NCBI RefSeq assembly: GCF_049647105.1
Contig: NZ_JBARWZ010000328.1
Span: 1-64,000, forward strand
Length of the DNA stretch: 64,000 nt
Direction of reading: 5' to 3'
Source of the DNA: Actinophytocola sp049647105
GTDB lineage: Bacteria; Actinomycetota; Actinomycetes; Mycobacteriales; Pseudonocardiaceae
How positions within the stretch are numbered: position 1 is the first letter of the stretch; each line of letters starts with the position of its first letter. This document shows, piece after piece, positions 15,555 to 24,463 of the stretch. The position numbers were made by a program, and so were the translations under genes. The notes under the pieces were generated by a model. That model was not told the DNA's origin and ran no database searches. It saw only the letters and a list, made by a program, of their open reading frames with translations.

Positions 15555-16693
15555 TTACTGCTGTTGTCGACTTCGGCAGTTCGCACACCGTCACCGTGGT
15601 GCACGTGTCCGGCTCCGTGCCCCGCGTGGTCACCGTGGACGGGGAGCCGTGGCTGTCGTCGGCCGTGTTCCTGAGCCGCGACGACGCGCTCGTCGTCGGC
15701 GCGGACGCGTTGCGGATGGGCGTCGCGGACCCGTCGAGGCTGGAGAACCGGGTGAAGGCGCGGCTCGGCGAGCGCGAGGTCCTCCTCGGCGACACCGTCG
15801 TGCCGGTCTCGACCATGGTGCTGGCGCTGCTCGCGCGGGCCGTCCGGGCGGCCGCCGCCGTGGCGGGCGCACCCGTTGACCACCTCGTGCTGACCCATCC
15901 GCCCGACTGGAGCGGGGAACGGCTGAGTGGCCTGCTCGCCGCCGCGACCGGCGTCGCGCCGAGGATCAGCACGATCGCGGAACCCGTCGGCGCCGGGGTG
16001 TGGTTCGCGACGCGGGGCGAGCTCGGCGTCGACGGTGCCGACCGGCTGCCGCTCGGTGGCGTGCTCGGCGTGCTGGACGTCGGCGGCGGAACCGTCGACG
16101 TGGCCGTCGTGCGGCGTGAGCACACCGGGATCGTCGTGGTCGGCCGCGCCTGCATCCCCGGCCTCGGCGGCGGCGACTTCGACCGGCTCATCATCGACCA
16201 TCTCCGCGAGACGGTGCCGGGGCTCGCGGACCGGCTCGCGGACCCGGCCGGGACGAACCTCGTGCGGATGCGGGAGGCGGTGGCGTTCCGGCAGGACGTG
16301 CGGCGTGCCAAGGAGTTGCTGTCGCGGCACGAGCGGGTGGAGCTGCGGTTGCCAGGTGGCCTGCCGAACACGGCTCTGACCAGGGCTGACCTCGAACGGG
16401 TGCTCCACAGCCACCTCGACCGCATCACGGCGTTCACGCTGCGGACGGTCCTCCTGTCCGGCGTCGAGGCGCACCAGCTGACCGCGTTGCAGCTGGCCGG
16501 CGGGTCGACGCGGATCCCGCTGCTGTGGCGGCTGCTGGCGGAGGTGGTGCCGGTGCCGATCCAGCTGGACGACCAGCCGGAGTCCGTGGTGGCGCTGGGG
16601 GCGTGCGCGGTCGCCGTGTCGCACAGCGTCCCGCCCGCCGTGGTGCCATCGCCGGGTGCCGACGCGCGCCCGTTCTTCTGGCGGCTGCGATGA
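15515..16693 (+). CDS. Hsp70-like ATPase-domain protein (no substrate domain)
   Basis: A 392-aa protein consisting essentially of an actin/Hsp70 nucleotide-binding domain: phosphate-1 motif VVDFGSSHTVTVV, phosphate-2 motif VLDVGGGTVDVAVV near residue 186 and adenosine motif LAGGSTRIPLL near residue 327. The peptide-binding domain and lid of DnaK are absent. The first 13 residues (SGACVANHRTQG) come from a dispersed repeat, so the ancestral start was probably just before VTAVVDFG. It is coupled by ATGA to a second Hsp70-like gene that carries a transmembrane and extracytoplasmic part. Function unknown; a regulatory or sensing ATPase pair is inferred. Confidence 0.88.
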   Translation: MSGACVANHRTQGVTAVVDFGSSHTVTVVHVSGSVPRVVTVDGEPWLSSAVFLSRDDALVVGADALRMGVADPSRLENRVKARLGEREVLLGDTVVPVSTMVLALLARAVRAAAAVAGAPVDHLVLTHPPDWSGERLSGLLAAATGVAPRISTIAEPVGAGVWFATRGELGVDGADRLPLGGVLGVLDVGGGTVDVAVVRREHTGIVVVGRACIPGLGGGDFDRLIIDHLRETVPGLADRLADPAGTNLVRMREAVAFRQDVRRAKELLSRHERVELRLPGGLPNTALTRADLERVLHSHLDRITAFTLRTVLLSGVEAHQLTALQLAGGSTRIPLLWRLLAEVVPVPIQLDDQPESVVALGACAVAVSHSVPPAVVPSPGADARPFFWRLR

Positions 16694-18738
16694 CGCTGGT
16701 GATCGACTTCGGGACCGTCAACACGGTCGCCATGCTCGACGGGCGGCTCGTGACGGTGGACGGCGCGCCGTGGCTGCCGTCGGTGGTGCACGAGGGCCTG
16801 GTCGGCGCGGACGCGGCGGAGCTGGCCAACGGGCTGGCGGCGCGGGACCTCAAGGAGCGTCTCGACCCGGACGAGGTGGCCGCGCTGTTCGCGCGGGTGC
16901 TGTCGGCGGCCCGGGACCAGGGCGGCGTGGTCGGCGCCGTGCTGGTCACGCACCCGGCGGGGTGGCCGAGGGAGCGGGTCGACGTGCTCGTGTCGGCCGC
17001 GGGCGCGTGGGCGCGGCCGGTGCCGGAACCGGTGGCGGTCGCGGCAGGGCACGGGGTCGGTGCGGGGGAGACCGTGCTCGTCGTGGACGCGGGTGGCGGC
17101 ACGTGGGACGTCACCGCGGTCCGAGGGCACGGCGGCGAGTACGTGGTCGTCACCGCCGCGTCGCTTTCCTTCGGTGGCAACGACGTCGACCGGATCGTCG
17201 TCGAGCGGGTGCGGCCGTCGCTGCGGTCGGTCGCCACCGACGGCGCGCTGCTGGAGTCGGCACGCGCGGCCAAGGAACAGCTGTCCCGCCACGAGTCGAC
17301 GGAGATCGTGCTGCCCGACCACCGGGCCGTTCGGCTGGACCGGGCGGAGTTCGAACGCCTGGTGTCGCCGGGCGTGGACCGGCTGGCGGTGCTGGTGGCC
17401 GAGGTCGGCGTGCCGACCGGCGCGACGCGGGTGCTGCTGGTCGGCGGGTCGAGCCGGATGCCGTTGCTCGCGCGCCGCATCGGGGAGGTGACCGGCCTGC
17501 CGGTGACCACGGACCCGGAGCCGGAGACGGCCGTGGTGCGGGGTGCGCGGCTGCTGGCCCGGCCCTCGGCACTGGAGGACCCACTCGCCCCACCGCCCGC
17601 CGACGCTGAACCGGCCCGCCCTGTGCCGCCGCCCGCCTCAGCCGTGCCGCCGACCGCCGCCGCCACGCAGGCGTCCGAGGAGCCGGTGCGGCCGCCCGTG
17701 AGAACCGCTGCCGTCCCGCGCAGGGGCACGCTCGCGGTCGTGGTCCTGCTGCTCATCGTCGCGGCGGTCGCCGTCGTGTTCGGCGGTGAACAGGCCACGA
17801 GCGGTCACCCCGTCGCCATCGACCTGCCGCCGCCGCTGCCAGAGGCACCCATCCCGCCCGCCGTCGCCGGGGACGAGGTGGTCAACGCCGACAACGCGAC
17901 CTACACCTCGGGTTCGCTCGGGAAGGCCGCCGAGTACCGCCACCCATCGGGCAACACCGTCGCGGTCACGGTCACCGGGGTCGAGACGGTCGTGACCGCG
18001 CCGCAGCCCTACCTGGTGGCCCCGGACGGGTACCGCTGGCTCGTCATTCGCCTGCACGTGGCGAACACCGAGGGGCCCGACTTCCCCCAGGACCCGATGG
18101 AGCTCGTCGCCGTCCTCGACGACCGGGGGCAGTGGCTGCGGCAGCCGTACGGCTACGGGCAGATCGCGTGCACCGAGGGCGTCCCGCCGGTGATCCGGAT
18201 CCCGGCGGGTGCCGAGGTCGACGCGTGCGGTGTCGTGTCCGTGCCGGACGCGACACCCGTCACCGCGGTCCTGTTCGGGGAGCGGTCACCGGAGGCCCAG
18301 GCGCCGCTCCGGTTCCCCGTCGACGTGCCCGCCGTCCGGGACCGGGCCGCGCCAACCCGCGTCGTCGGCACGCTCGGCGGGCCCGCCGAGACCGTCGACG
18401 GCCTGCGGGTCCGGGTCGACCTGGTCCTCGACCCGTCCGGCTACCTCGGCAGTCAGGTGCCCGCGCCGGGGCACCGGTTCGTGGTCGTCCGCGCGGCGGT
18501 CACCGCGACCGGCCAGCGGCAGGTCACCGTCCTGCTGCGGGACGACCGCGGCGCGTTCCTGTCCAGCATGGTCACGGCGGCGACGGGGTGCCCGCCGCTG
18601 CCCAGCGTGCTGGGGCCGGAGGACCCGGTGTACGGCTGCGAGGTGTTCGAGATCGCCGCGGAAACCCCGGTCACCGGGGTCACCCTGCAGGGCAGGGGCC
18701 CCGACGTGACCCGCTGGCCGACCTGGCGCCTCTCCTAG
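16690..18738 (+). CDS. Transmembrane Hsp70-like protein with extracytoplasmic beta domains
   Basis: A 682-aa protein. Residues 1 to about 290 are an Hsp70-type ATPase domain (VIDFGTVNTVAML, VVDAGGGTWDVTAV at about 132, LVGGSSRMPLLARR at about 250). A Pro/Ala-rich linker follows, then one TM helix at about 345-365 (LAVVVLLLIVAAVAVVFG). The outside part shows two DUF4352-like units (YRWLVIRLHVANTEG... and HRFVVVRAAVTATG...), each with a pair of cysteines. Cytoplasmic ATPase plus external immunoglobulin-like domain suggests a cell-envelope sensor. The start overlaps the preceding Hsp70-like stop (ATGA at 16690-16693). Its stop lies inside a palindrome shared with pepA. Confidence 0.85.
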   Translation: MTLVIDFGTVNTVAMLDGRLVTVDGAPWLPSVVHEGLVGADAAELANGLAARDLKERLDPDEVAALFARVLSAARDQGGVVGAVLVTHPAGWPRERVDVLVSAAGAWARPVPEPVAVAAGHGVGAGETVLVVDAGGGTWDVTAVRGHGGEYVVVTAASLSFGGNDVDRIVVERVRPSLRSVATDGALLESARAAKEQLSRHESTEIVLPDHRAVRLDRAEFERLVSPGVDRLAVLVAEVGVPTGATRVLLVGGSSRMPLLARRIGEVTGLPVTTDPEPETAVVRGARLLARPSALEDPLAPPPADAEPARPVPPPASAVPPTAAATQASEEPVRPPVRTAAVPRRGTLAVVVLLLIVAAVAVVFGGEQATSGHPVAIDLPPPLPEAPIPPAVAGDEVVNADNATYTSGSLGKAAEYRHPSGNTVAVTVTGVETVVTAPQPYLVAPDGYRWLVIRLHVANTEGPDFPQDPMELVAVLDDRGQWLRQPYGYGQIACTEGVPPVIRIPAGAEVDACGVVSVPDATPVTAVLFGERSPEAQAPLRFPVDVPAVRDRAAPTRVVGTLGGPAETVDGLRVRVDLVLDPSGYLGSQVPAPGHRFVVVRAAVTATGQRQVTVLLRDDRGAFLSSMVTAATGCPPLPSVLGPEDPVYGCEVFEIAAETPVTGVTLQGRGPDVTRWPTWRLS

Positions 18739-18756
18739 ATGGCGCGGGCCATCTAG
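18735..18756. terminator. Palindrome containing both convergent stop codons
   Basis: A perfect 9-bp inverted repeat CTAGATGGC / GCCATCTAG with the loop GCGG. The TAG at 18736-18738 ends the Hsp70-like gene, and the symmetrical TAG (18753-18755 on the other strand) ends pepA. It is likely a bidirectional terminator or boundary hairpin. Confidence 0.6.
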
Positions 18757-20252
18757 CCGTTCTCCGCGATGTCCGCGAGCACCGCGGCCAGCGTGCGCAC
18801 CGGGACACCCGTGCCGCCCTTGGGGTTGTAGCCCCACGGGCCGCCGTTGTTGAACGCCGGGCCCGCCACGTCCAGGTGCACCCACGGCACACCCTCGGCG
18901 ATGAACTCGCGCAGGAACACACCCGCGGCGAGCATGCCTGCCCACCGGTGCCCGGTGACGTTCGCGATGTCGGCGAGCTTCGAGTCCAGGTCACCGCGCA
19001 GCTCGTCGGGCAGCGGCATCGGCCAGCCGCCCTCGCCGGTGGCCTGCGCGATGGCGGCGACGCGGTCGCGGAACTCGTCCGAGCCCATGATCCCCGGCGT
19101 GCGGCGGCCGAGCGCGACGATCTGCGCGCCGGTCAGCGTCGCCGTCTCCACCAGGTAGTCGGGGCCGTCCTCACACGCGCGGACGATCGCGTCGGCGAGG
19201 ATGAGCCTGCCCTCGGCGTCGGTGTTGAGCACCTCGACGGTCTTGCCGCCGTACATGGTGAGCACGTCGCCAGGCCGGTACGCGGCACCGGAGGGCATGT
19301 TCTCCGCCATCGGCACGGTCGCGGTGATCGCCAGCGGGTACTTCAGCTTGGCGGCGAGGATGACGGTCGCGACGACCGCGGCGGCGCCGGACATGTCGGA
19401 GGTCATCTCCTCCATGCCGGTGGCCGGCTTGATCGAGATGCCGCCGGTGTCGAACGTGATGCCCTTGCCGACGAGCGCGACCTTCTTGCGTGCCTTCGGG
19501 CCCTTGTAGCTCAACCGCACGATGCGCGGCGGCCGCGTCGAGCCCATGCCGACGCCGAGCACACCGCCGAAGCCGCCCTTGCGCAGCGCCTTCTCGTCGA
19601 GGATCTCGACGTCCACCCCGGCGGCTTTCGCGAGCGCGGCGGCCCGGTCGGCGAACGACGCGGGGAACAGGTCGTTGGGCGGCGTGTTCACGAAGTCGCG
19701 GGCCGTGCACACGGCCTCGCCGATCGCGGTCGCGGCCTTGAGCGCGGCGCGGTGGTCCTTCGCGGTGCCCTCGGCGGGCGGCACGACGTCGACGCGCTCG
19801 ACCGGCGCGTCACCCTTCTCCGAGCGGTACTCGGTGAACCGGTACGCGCCGAGCACGGTGCCCTCGACCGCCGCGTGCAGGTCCACAGTGGACAGCGTGG
19901 TGACCGCGCGCCTGGTGCCTGCGAGCGCACGGGCGGCGGCGCCGGACGCGCGGCGCACCTGCTCCGCGGTCGGTCCGTCGTCAGTGGACTTGCCGAGCCC
20001 GGCGGCGATCACGAGCCCGGCGGAGATCTTGCCCATGCTCGGGATCTTCACGATCTCGTCCTGGGCACCGGTGGCGCCGACGGTGCGCAGGATCTCGGCG
20101 AGGGTACCGCCGAACGCCGCGTCGACCCGTTCGCTCCCCGGCGCCAGGGCGACGGCCCCAGTGGTGCTGTCGGACACGGTGCCGATGATCACCGCGTCCG
20201 CGGTGGCCTCGTCTGCCGTGGTGGTGGTCAGTGACAGCTTGGGCGCGGTCAA
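18753..20252 (-). CDS. pepA: Leucyl aminopeptidase (M17)
   Basis: A cytosolic hexameric metallo-aminopeptidase with two metals per active site. The 499-aa chain carries the M17 C-terminal catalytic domain with GKGITFDTGGISIKP (catalytic Lys) and the signature NTDAEGRLILADA, after a less conserved N-terminal domain. The TTG at 20252 is preferred to an upstream ATG because ACAGGAGC lies about 6 nt ahead and the product then starts MTAPKLSL with normal family length. It converges on the Hsp70-like pair and is divergent from the membrane protein gene at 20352. Confidence 0.95.
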   Translation of the reverse strand: MTAPKLSLTTTTADEATADAVIIGTVSDSTTGAVALAPGSERVDAAFGGTLAEILRTVGATGAQDEIVKIPSMGKISAGLVIAAGLGKSTDDGPTAEQVRRASGAAARALAGTRRAVTTLSTVDLHAAVEGTVLGAYRFTEYRSEKGDAPVERVDVVPPAEGTAKDHRAALKAATAIGEAVCTARDFVNTPPNDLFPASFADRAAALAKAAGVDVEILDEKALRKGGFGGVLGVGMGSTRPPRIVRLSYKGPKARKKVALVGKGITFDTGGISIKPATGMEEMTSDMSGAAAVVATVILAAKLKYPLAITATVPMAENMPSGAAYRPGDVLTMYGGKTVEVLNTDAEGRLILADAIVRACEDGPDYLVETATLTGAQIVALGRRTPGIMGSDEFRDRVAAIAQATGEGGWPMPLPDELRGDLDSKLADIANVTGHRWAGMLAAGVFLREFIAEGVPWVHLDVAGPAFNNGGPWGYNPKGGTGVPVRTLAAVLADIAENG

Positions 20253-20351
20253 CGAATGCTCCTGTCGGTCGGGTTGCTGACGCATGCTAACGACTTGTTT
20301 CAGGCCTGCCCACTGTCAGGTAGTGGTAGGGAGGTCTGACACGGTGGTCAG

Positions 20352-21281
20352 GTGACCGATCGGGTACTCACGGTGGACGGGCTGGCGCGCGGGGTGGCGC
20401 CCGCGTTCGGCGCCGGACTTTTCCTTGGCCTGGCGCCGGCTTCCGCGTTCGCGGGGTGGTGGCTGGTGGCCGGCATGGTGCTGGCCGGGGCCATTGCCGT
20501 CCTCTTCGCACTGTCCACACCGGACGAGACACCCGGTCTGGCGGCGTCTTCACTGGGAATACTGGGAAGGATTGCCGCGGCCGTGGCGGTCGCGGCCACG
20601 TTCGGGGCGTACGTGGTGCCGGAGCGGCCATCAGTCGGCGCGGTCGTGCTCGTGGTGGCGGTCGCGGCCGTGGTCCTGCTCTCGCCGCCGCTGCCCCCGG
20701 CCGTCGACCGGATCGCCGCGGTGGTCGTGCTGGTCGTGCTGATGACCGTGGCTGTGGCCTGTTTCACGATCGCGCCCGTCGCGCCCCCGGTCGCGCCGGG
20801 CCCGGACGCCGATGGCGCGGACGCGCTGCTCGGCCTGCTGCCCTCGGCCGCGGTGCTGTTCCTGTGCTTCGTCGGCGGCAGGACCACCCGCCGGGCGCGA
20901 CCCGCTGTGATCGGGGTGGTGCTCGTGGTGAGTGTCGCGGTCGCCGTCGGGGCGCTGCACCAGCTGGGTGGGGAGCGGCTCGCGCTGTCGCCCGCGCCGC
21001 TGCGGGACGTGCTCACGGCGGCGGACGCCGCGTCCATCGACGGCCTGCTCGCCGTCGGCGTCACCGTCGCGTGCCTGTTCGCGCTCCGTGCCTGCCTGAC
21101 CGACATCCGTGAGATCGCATCCGACAGCCGGTCTCCGGTGGCCGCGGTGGGGCTCGCGGCGGCGGTCTCCGCCCTCGGCGCGCTGGTGCTGGAACCCGAA
21201 CATGCCCTGGTCGGAGCGGCTGTACTGCTACTGAGTGAAGCCGTGATCCGCGTGCTGAGCGGTCGCCGAGGTCGGGCATAG
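20352..21281 (+). CDS. Polytopic membrane protein, APC-permease-like N-terminus
   Basis: A 309-aa, very hydrophobic protein with roughly nine predicted TM segments. The N-terminus GLARGVAPAFGAGLFLGLAPASAFAG resembles the first two helices of APC-superfamily amino-acid permeases, but the chain is about 150 residues shorter than typical members and lacks other recognisable permease blocks. A transport role is therefore only suggested. The GTG start at 20352 has a weak upstream GGGAGG at 17 nt. It is divergent from pepA and followed by a reverse-oriented repeat fragment before ilvE. Confidence 0.75.
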   Translation: MTDRVLTVDGLARGVAPAFGAGLFLGLAPASAFAGWWLVAGMVLAGAIAVLFALSTPDETPGLAASSLGILGRIAAAVAVAATFGAYVVPERPSVGAVVLVVAVAAVVLLSPPLPPAVDRIAAVVVLVVLMTVAVACFTIAPVAPPVAPGPDADGADALLGLLPSAAVLFLCFVGGRTTRRARPAVIGVVLVVSVAVAVGALHQLGGERLALSPAPLRDVLTAADAASIDGLLAVGVTVACLFALRACLTDIREIASDSRSPVAAVGLAAAVSALGALVLEPEHALVGAAVLLLSEAVIRVLSGRRGRA

Positions 21282-21312
21282 TAGGACGTCAGACAGTCTG
21301 TCCATCACGTTG

Positions 21313-21343
21313 TTCGCTCCGCAAGCTCCGCAAGCTCCGCTCA
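21313..21343 (-). repeat. Dispersed MIRU-like repeat fragment, locus D
   Basis: Minus-strand sense reads TGAGCGGAGCTTGCGG, then a tandem duplicate AGCTTGCGG, then AGCGAACAA. It matches the left end of loci A-C but lies in reverse orientation between two plus-strand genes, without a coupled stop-start junction. It is probably an orphan end fragment. Confidence 0.7.
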
Positions 21344-21387
21344 GAAGTGATTCTCTGTGCGGCCCGTCGAGAGTTACGGTGCTTCCC

Positions 21388-22485
21388 ATGACACAGCAGT
21401 CATTCACCAGGACTCCCCATCCGGCGCCGGCGACCCCGGAGCGGATCGCGGAGGTATTGGCCAAGCCGGGTTTCGGGGTGTACTTCACCGACCACATGGT
21501 GACCGCACGCTGGAACCGCACCGAAGGCTGGCACGGGGCGACGGTCGAACCGTACCGCCCGATCGAACTGGACCCCGCGGCCATGGTGCTGCACTACGGC
21601 CAGGCGATCTTCGAAGGTCTCAAGGCGTACCGGCACGTCGACGGATCCGTCCAGTCGTTCCGCCCGGAGGCCAACGCCGAGCGGTTCCGCCGCTCAGCAC
21701 ACCGCCTCGCCATGCCGGAACTGCCCGACGAGCTGTTCCTCGACTCGCTGCGTGAGCTGATCGAGGTCGACGGGCACTGGGTACCAGAACAGGACGAGGA
21801 GTCCCTCTACCTGCGGCCCTTCATGATCTCCACCGAGGCCGGTCTCGGGGTGCGGCCCGCCACCGAGTACCTGTACCTCCTCATCGCCTCGCCCGCCGGG
21901 TCCTACTTCGCGAGCGGCGTCAAGCCGGTGAGCGTCTGGCTGTCGACCGAGTACGTGCGCGCCGCGCCGGGCGGCACGGGCGCAGCCAAGTTCGCGGGCA
22001 ACTACGCCGCGTCGCTGATCGCGCAGGCGCAGGCCGCCGAGCAGGGCTGTGACCAGGTCGTATGGCTGGACGCGGTCGAGCGCCGGTGGATCGAGGAGAT
22101 GGGCGGGATGAACCTGTTCTTCGTCTTCGGCTCGGGTGCCGACGCCAGGGTGGTGACGCCGGAGCTGTCCGGGTCGCTGCTGGCGGGCATCACCCGGGAC
22201 TCGCTGCTGACGCTGGCGTCCGAGCTGGGCTACCAGGTCGAGGAGCGGCGCATCTCGACCGAGGAGTGGGAGAAGAAGGTCGAGTCCGGTGAGCTGACGG
22301 AGGTGTTCGCGTGCGGCACGGCCGCCGTGATCACGCCGGTCGGCTCGGTGAAGCACGCCGAGGGGTCGTTCACGATCAACGGCGGCATGCCGGGTGAGGT
22401 GTCGATGCGCATGCGTGCCGCGCTGACCGCCATCCAGCGCGGCACCGCGCCGGACACGCACGGGTGGATGACCAAGCTCAGCTGA
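21388..22485 (+). CDS. ilvE: Branched-chain amino acid aminotransferase
   Basis: A PLP enzyme of fold type IV that interconverts branched-chain amino acids and 2-oxo acids. The 365-aa chain has HYGQAIFEGLKAYR, YLRPFM, the PLP lysine Lys201 in GTGAAKFAGNYAAS, EEMGGMNLFFV and the ACGTAAVITPVG phosphate-binding block. The start ATG is 7 nt after TACGGT (21375-21380), consistent with leaderless transcription; no ribosome site is present. Its 3' end overlaps the convergent cobS by 8 bp within a CTCAGCTGAG palindrome. Confidence 0.97.
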   Translation: MTQQSFTRTPHPAPATPERIAEVLAKPGFGVYFTDHMVTARWNRTEGWHGATVEPYRPIELDPAAMVLHYGQAIFEGLKAYRHVDGSVQSFRPEANAERFRRSAHRLAMPELPDELFLDSLRELIEVDGHWVPEQDEESLYLRPFMISTEAGLGVRPATEYLYLLIASPAGSYFASGVKPVSVWLSTEYVRAAPGGTGAAKFAGNYAASLIAQAQAAEQGCDQVVWLDAVERRWIEEMGGMNLFFVFGSGADARVVTPELSGSLLAGITRDSLLTLASELGYQVEERRISTEEWEKKVESGELTEVFACGTAAVITPVGSVKHAEGSFTINGGMPGEVSMRMRAALTAIQRGTAPDTHGWMTKLS

Positions 22486-23176
22486 GGACCACCAGCACGA
22501 CGGTGGTGGCGAGTTCACCCGCGGCGCCGAGCACGTCGCCGGTGATCCCGCCGAATCGCTTCTTCGTGTGATGGACGAGGAGCACGACGAGCCCGGTGGC
22601 GAGCACGATGGCCACCGGGCCTCGCCATCCTGTGACGATCGACGCCGCGGCCACCGCCACCACCCATGCGACGGGGACTGCGGCGGGCTGCGTCCCGGCG
22701 ACGAGCGCGCCAAGCCCTTCCTGCCTTGCCGATGGCACGGCGTGGTGGCAGCAGATCGTGAACGCGACCCGCCCGGTGACGACGGCGAGCACCAGCGCTC
22801 GCCAGTCGTGGATGGCGGCGGACTGAGCGCCGAGGACGAGGACGATCGCGACGACGCCGAACGGGCCGACGGGGCCGTCCCGCATGATGGCGAGAGCCTT
22901 CTCGGGGCCCTGGTAGGAGCCGAGCCCGTCTGCGGTGTCGGCCAGGCCGTCGAGGTGCATGCCTCGGGTGGCGAGTGCCAGGAACGCGACGACGAGTACG
23001 CCGCCGAGCAGACCCTTGTCGAGGAGGACGAGCAGGCCCGCGGCGGCGCCACCGAGGACCAGTCCCACGACCGGCGCCAGCCCGATGGCCCAGCGGGCCA
23101 CGTCCCGGTCGACGTGCCGCGCGTGCACCGGCAGCACGGTCAACCAGGAGAAGGCGAGCCGCAGCCCGGCGAGCAT
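22478..23176 (-). CDS. cobS: Adenosylcobinamide-GDP ribazoletransferase (cobalamin synthase)
   Basis: An integral membrane enzyme that joins adenosylcobinamide-GDP with alpha-ribazole(-phosphate), the last assembly step of cobalamin. The 232-aa protein has FSWLTVLPV at the N-terminus, the conserved ATRGMHLDGLADTADGLG acidic motif, a KRFGGITGDVLGA motif near the C-terminus and several TM helices. The ATG overlaps the cobT stop (TGATG), so the two are coupled. It works with CobT and CobU encoded immediately upstream. Confidence 0.95.
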   Translation of the reverse strand: MLAGLRLAFSWLTVLPVHARHVDRDVARWAIGLAPVVGLVLGGAAAGLLVLLDKGLLGGVLVVAFLALATRGMHLDGLADTADGLGSYQGPEKALAIMRDGPVGPFGVVAIVLVLGAQSAAIHDWRALVLAVVTGRVAFTICCHHAVPSARQEGLGALVAGTQPAAVPVAWVVAVAAASIVTGWRGPVAIVLATGLVVLLVHHTKKRFGGITGDVLGAAGELATTVVLVVLS

Positions 23177-24447
23177 CAGCTGTCGGACGGCGGAGTGGCG
23201 TCGGGCTCCGCGTCCCGCGTCCCGCGCTCGGCGGCTTCCGCCCTGCGCTCCGCGGCCTGCGCCCTGCGCTCCGCGGCTTCCGCCCTGCGCTCGGCAGCCT
23301 CCGCCCTGCTCTCCGCGGTCTCCGGCTCGCTCTCGGCGTCTTCCTGGGTCGCGGCGTCTTCCGAGGGCTCCGGCTCGGCGTCTTCCGGTTCGGTTGCCTC
23401 CGGTTCCGCCGCGTCGGCCGCCGGGCCGCTCACGCCGGCGTCCGCGAACGTGGCCATGTCGGCCAGCACCTGGACGGCCATCGTGAGCAGGGGGATCGCG
23501 GCGGTGGCGCCGGAGCCCTCGCCAAGGCGCATGTCCATCTCCAGCAGCGGCTTCATGTCCAGCTGCTCCAGCACGAGCGAGTGCGCGGGCTCCGTCGACC
23601 GGTGCCCGGCCACCCACCACGCCCGCGCGCCCGGCGCCAGCTCCTCCGCCAGCAACGCGGCCGCGCCCGACACGATCCCGTCCAGCACCACCGGGGTCCG
23701 CCGCACGGCGGCCTGTGCCAGGAACGCCGCCATCGCCGTGATGTCCGCGCCGGCGACCGTGCGCAGCAGCGCCACCGGGTCGGCCGTGACCGGCTTCGCG
23801 CGGCGGAGTGCGTCGCGGATCGCGGCGGTCTTGCGCATCCATGTCTGGTCGTCGATGCCCGTGCCACGGCCGACGACCGCGACCGGCTCCGTGCCGGTCA
23901 GCGCCGCCACCAGCACCGCGGCCGGGGTGGTGTTGCCGATGCCCATGTCGCCCGCGACCAGCAGATCCGCGCCCGAGTCGACCTCCTCGTCCGCGATCGC
24001 CTTACCCGCCGCCAGCGCGGCCTCGACCTCGTCCTCGGACAGCGCGTCCTCGCGGTCGATCGAGCCGGACGAGCGGCGCACCTTCTTCTCGCCCGCCGTG
24101 GTGTCGACCGCGACCGACATGTCCACGACCCGCACGGTCGCGCCCGCGATCCCGGCCAGCACGTTGATCGCCGCGCCACCCGCCTGGAAGTTCGCCACCA
24201 TCTGCGCGGTGACCTCCGGCGGGTACGCCGAAACGCCCTTCGCCGCCACCCCGTGGTCACCGGCGAACACGACCACCCTCGAGCGCCGCAGCGGCCGCGG
24301 CGGGCACTCGCCCTGGCACGCGGCGAGCCAGGTGCCCAGCTCCTCGAGCCTGCCCAGCGCGCCGAGCGGCTTCGTGAGCCGCGCATGCCGTTCCTGGGCC
24401 GCCTGCCGCACTGACTCGTCGGGCTGGCTGACGACGTCGAACTCCAT
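23176..24447 (-). CDS. cobT: Nicotinate-nucleotide-dimethylbenzimidazole phosphoribosyltransferase with acidic tail
   Basis: Activates dimethylbenzimidazole as alpha-ribazole phosphate for the lower ligand of cobalamin. Core motifs are RLTKPLGALGRLEEL, VVVFAGDHGV, DMGIGNTTPAAVL, VLDGIVSGAAAL and DMRLGEGSGAT with the catalytic Glu. The core ends near residue 335. Residues 336-423 are an unusual acidic and charged tail, first Glu/Pro-rich and then repeats of AEAAERR encoded by a 21-bp tandem repeat, likely a charged helix. ATG 24447 has GGAGG about 10 nt ahead. It is coupled to cobS and follows cobU in one operon. Confidence 0.93.
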   Translation of the reverse strand: MEFDVVSQPDESVRQAAQERHARLTKPLGALGRLEELGTWLAACQGECPPRPLRRSRVVVFAGDHGVAAKGVSAYPPEVTAQMVANFQAGGAAINVLAGIAGATVRVVDMSVAVDTTAGEKKVRRSSGSIDREDALSEDEVEAALAAGKAIADEEVDSGADLLVAGDMGIGNTTPAAVLVAALTGTEPVAVVGRGTGIDDQTWMRKTAAIRDALRRAKPVTADPVALLRTVAGADITAMAAFLAQAAVRRTPVVLDGIVSGAAALLAEELAPGARAWWVAGHRSTEPAHSLVLEQLDMKPLLEMDMRLGEGSGATAAIPLLTMAVQVLADMATFADAGVSGPAADAAEPEATEPEDAEPEPSEDAATQEDAESEPETAESRAEAAERRAEAAERRAQAAERRAEAAERGTRDAEPDATPPSDS

Positions 24448-24463
24448 CTGAGAATTCCTCCAG

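Noticed and set aside
14965..17322. A 785-residue minus-strand open frame across the Hsp70-like genes
   Set aside because: Low-complexity Arg/Ser/Thr/Pro composition is typical of antisense shadow frames; it crosses the dispersed repeat and has no recognisable domain.
18132..20234. A 700-residue plus-strand frame opposite pepA
   Set aside because: Antisense shadow of a secure M17 peptidase; no start signal or motif.
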